From assembly GCF_002304005.1 (NCBI RefSeq), contig NZ_MRCQ01000002.1:372001-436000 (forward strand): 64,000 nt of DNA, in the 5' to 3' direction. The notes below the pieces were generated by a model that saw only the letters and a program-made list of their open reading frames with translations, was not told the origin of the DNA and did not search any database. The DNA is from Flavobacterium sp. ACN6. Its GTDB lineage: Bacteria > Bacteroidota > Bacteroidia > Flavobacteriales > Flavobacteriaceae. Below, piece by piece: positions 63,189-64,000 of this stretch; the first letter of the stretch is position 1; every line of letters begins with the position of its first letter. The position numbers and the translations under genes were made by a program.

Positions 63189-63210
63189 GCGTTACAATAT
63201 TGCAACGCTT
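63187..63210. terminator. Bidirectional terminator
   Basis: A palindrome of AAGCGTT and AACGCTT around CAATATTG overlaps the stop codon of the gene at 62223-63188 and lies between it and the convergent gene ending at 63223. Confidence 0.75.
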
Positions 63211-63222
63211 ATGTAAAAAATC

Positions 63223-64000
63223 TTATTTGCCAGCCTCTAATAATTTTGCCTGAAAATCTGAAATTTTGGTAAATGCAAACATATTTCCTGTCAAATACAG
63301 GTCATTACCCTTAATTTTCATCTTATCAGCATCATTCAAATTAAGTGTTGAATGGTCTTTTCCTATTTGCACTTTTAACTCACCTCCTTTATATAAGGAA
63401 AGCGTACTGTTTTGCTGGTTTAATTTATAGATTCCTTTCTTCTGAACCAAAACAAACAAATCACCATTAGAATCAACAGCAATACTAGAATAAATATCTG
63501 TTGTAGTAGAAATTAACGTAGAAACTTTCCATCCTGCATCCAAAAGTTCAACTTTTCTAATGTTATTTTGTTTCCCTTCAATAGCTAAGCCGTCTACAAC
63601 ATATAATACATTATTTTTAGCAGCCATCAAATAAATATCTGAAAATCCTGCCTCAGTATTAAATCCATCTTTTACTTCTTTTAAGCCGGAGCCAGCAACT
63701 GGAATAGCCGCATTAATTCCTGGAGCTATTTTTCTAATTGCCATATTCCCATAATCAAAAATAAAATAAGTGTCATCATCATTTTTTGCAATTGCTCCAA
63801 TTGATGCGGCATTGATATCTGGTTTTACGGTGTAAAAAGATTTTACTTCAGAAAAATTATTCTCAAAACGAAACAATTCATCACTATGCGCATTATCAAA
63901 AGTAAACATCAATACCTGCCCTGCACTATTATACGACAACCTATTATTGAAGAAAATAGACTTGTCAAGATTTAGCAAAGAGCTTTTTTTGCCATCTAAA
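63223..64000 (-). CDS. Beta-propeller-like protein, partial at the window edge
   Basis: The frame is open to the right edge, so the start is outside the window; the TTG at 63978 is internal. At least 258 residues are seen. Repeating blades (SIAVDSNGDLFVLVQKKGIY, DTYFIFDYGNMAIRKIAPG, VLYVVDGLAIEGKQNNIRKVE) are of the NHL or SMP-30 type. The C-terminus is short. It is probably exported, but the signal peptide is not in view. The role is unknown. Confidence 0.8.
   Translation of the reverse strand, partial: LDGKKSSLLNLDKSIFFNNRLSYNSAGQVLMFTFDNAHSDELFRFENNFSEVKSFYTVKPDINAASIGAIAKNDDDTYFIFDYGNMAIRKIAPGINAAIPVAGSGLKEVKDGFNTEAGFSDIYLMAAKNNVLYVVDGLAIEGKQNNIRKVELLDAGWKVSTLISTTTDIYSSIAVDSNGDLFVLVQKKGIYKLNQQNSTLSLYKGGELKVQIGKDHSTLNLNDADKMKIKGNDLYLTGNMFAFTKISDFQAKLLEAGK

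Overview
The window is AT-rich DNA from a Flavobacterium-like member of the Bacteroidota. The evidence is a SusC/SusD pair, a type IX secretion (T9SS) type-B C-terminal domain, genes starting without Shine-Dalgarno sequences, the order rpmB-rpmG-DUF4295-ftsY, a BshC bacillithiol enzyme, and several families of intergenic palindromic repeats of the kind common in flavobacteria. I saw no rRNA, tRNA, insertion sequence, prophage or CRISPR array.

Region 1 (about 1-25.3 kb) is a polysaccharide utilization locus (PUL) for a beta-mannan, probably galactomannan or acetylated galactoglucomannan. A minus-strand operon encodes SusC, SusD, a surface glycan-binding lipoprotein, a GH27 alpha-galactosidase and a GH5 endo-glycanase. 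A minus-strand AraC regulator sits upstream of susC. Divergent from it, a plus-strand operon encodes a GH26 mannanase, a GPH-type sugar symporter, a GH130 mannosylglucose phosphorylase, a cellobiose/mannobiose 2-epimerase, a free carbohydrate-binding module, a GH5_7-like mannanase and a GH97 enzyme. Next come an aldo/keto reductase, a GH3 beta-glucosidase and two different carbohydrate esterases. The proposed flow is: surface mannanases cut the chain; SusCD imports oligomers; periplasmic alpha-galactosidases, esterases and mannanases trim them to mannobiose; the symporter brings mannobiose into the cytoplasm; the epimerase makes mannosyl-glucose; and GH130 splits it to mannose-1-phosphate and glucose.

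Region 2 (25.4-34.1 kb) holds envelope and signalling genes: an NlpC/P60 lipoprotein, an L,D-transpeptidase, a DUF1573 protein, a histidine kinase/response regulator pair, a metallo-beta-lactamase-fold protein, an unknown membrane protein, and a B12-binding-type radical SAM protein that carries in-frame peptides derived from intergenic repeats.

Region 3 (34.2-40.1 kb) is one 1952-residue secreted protein with 15 repeats of about 75 residues, five smaller modules and a T9SS type-B sorting domain.

Region 4 (40.2-64 kb) is mostly chromosomal housekeeping: an MHS transporter, bshC, two HGSNAT/DUF5009-like membrane proteins, ndk, a DUF721 (DciA-like) gene, a frameshifted lipoprotein archaemetzincin, a 59-residue membrane protein, ftsY, a DUF4295 gene (probably ribosomal protein bL38), rpmG, rpmB, cinA, an Hpt protein, a fumarylacetoacetase-family enzyme, a DEDDh exonuclease, a 2-oxoacid dehydrogenase E2, a family-2 glycosyltransferase, an outer-membrane beta-barrel protein, a CpsB-type phosphatase, a polyprenyl sugar-phosphate transferase and two beta-propeller-like proteins, the last cut by the window edge.

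The items most worth a second look are the repeat-derived peptides inside coding genes, the one-base frameshift in archaemetzincin, two genes under 60 codons (49825-49977 and 48467-48646), the cloverleaf-like repeat at 16638-16721, the giant T9SS repeat protein, and the completeness of the mannan pathway.
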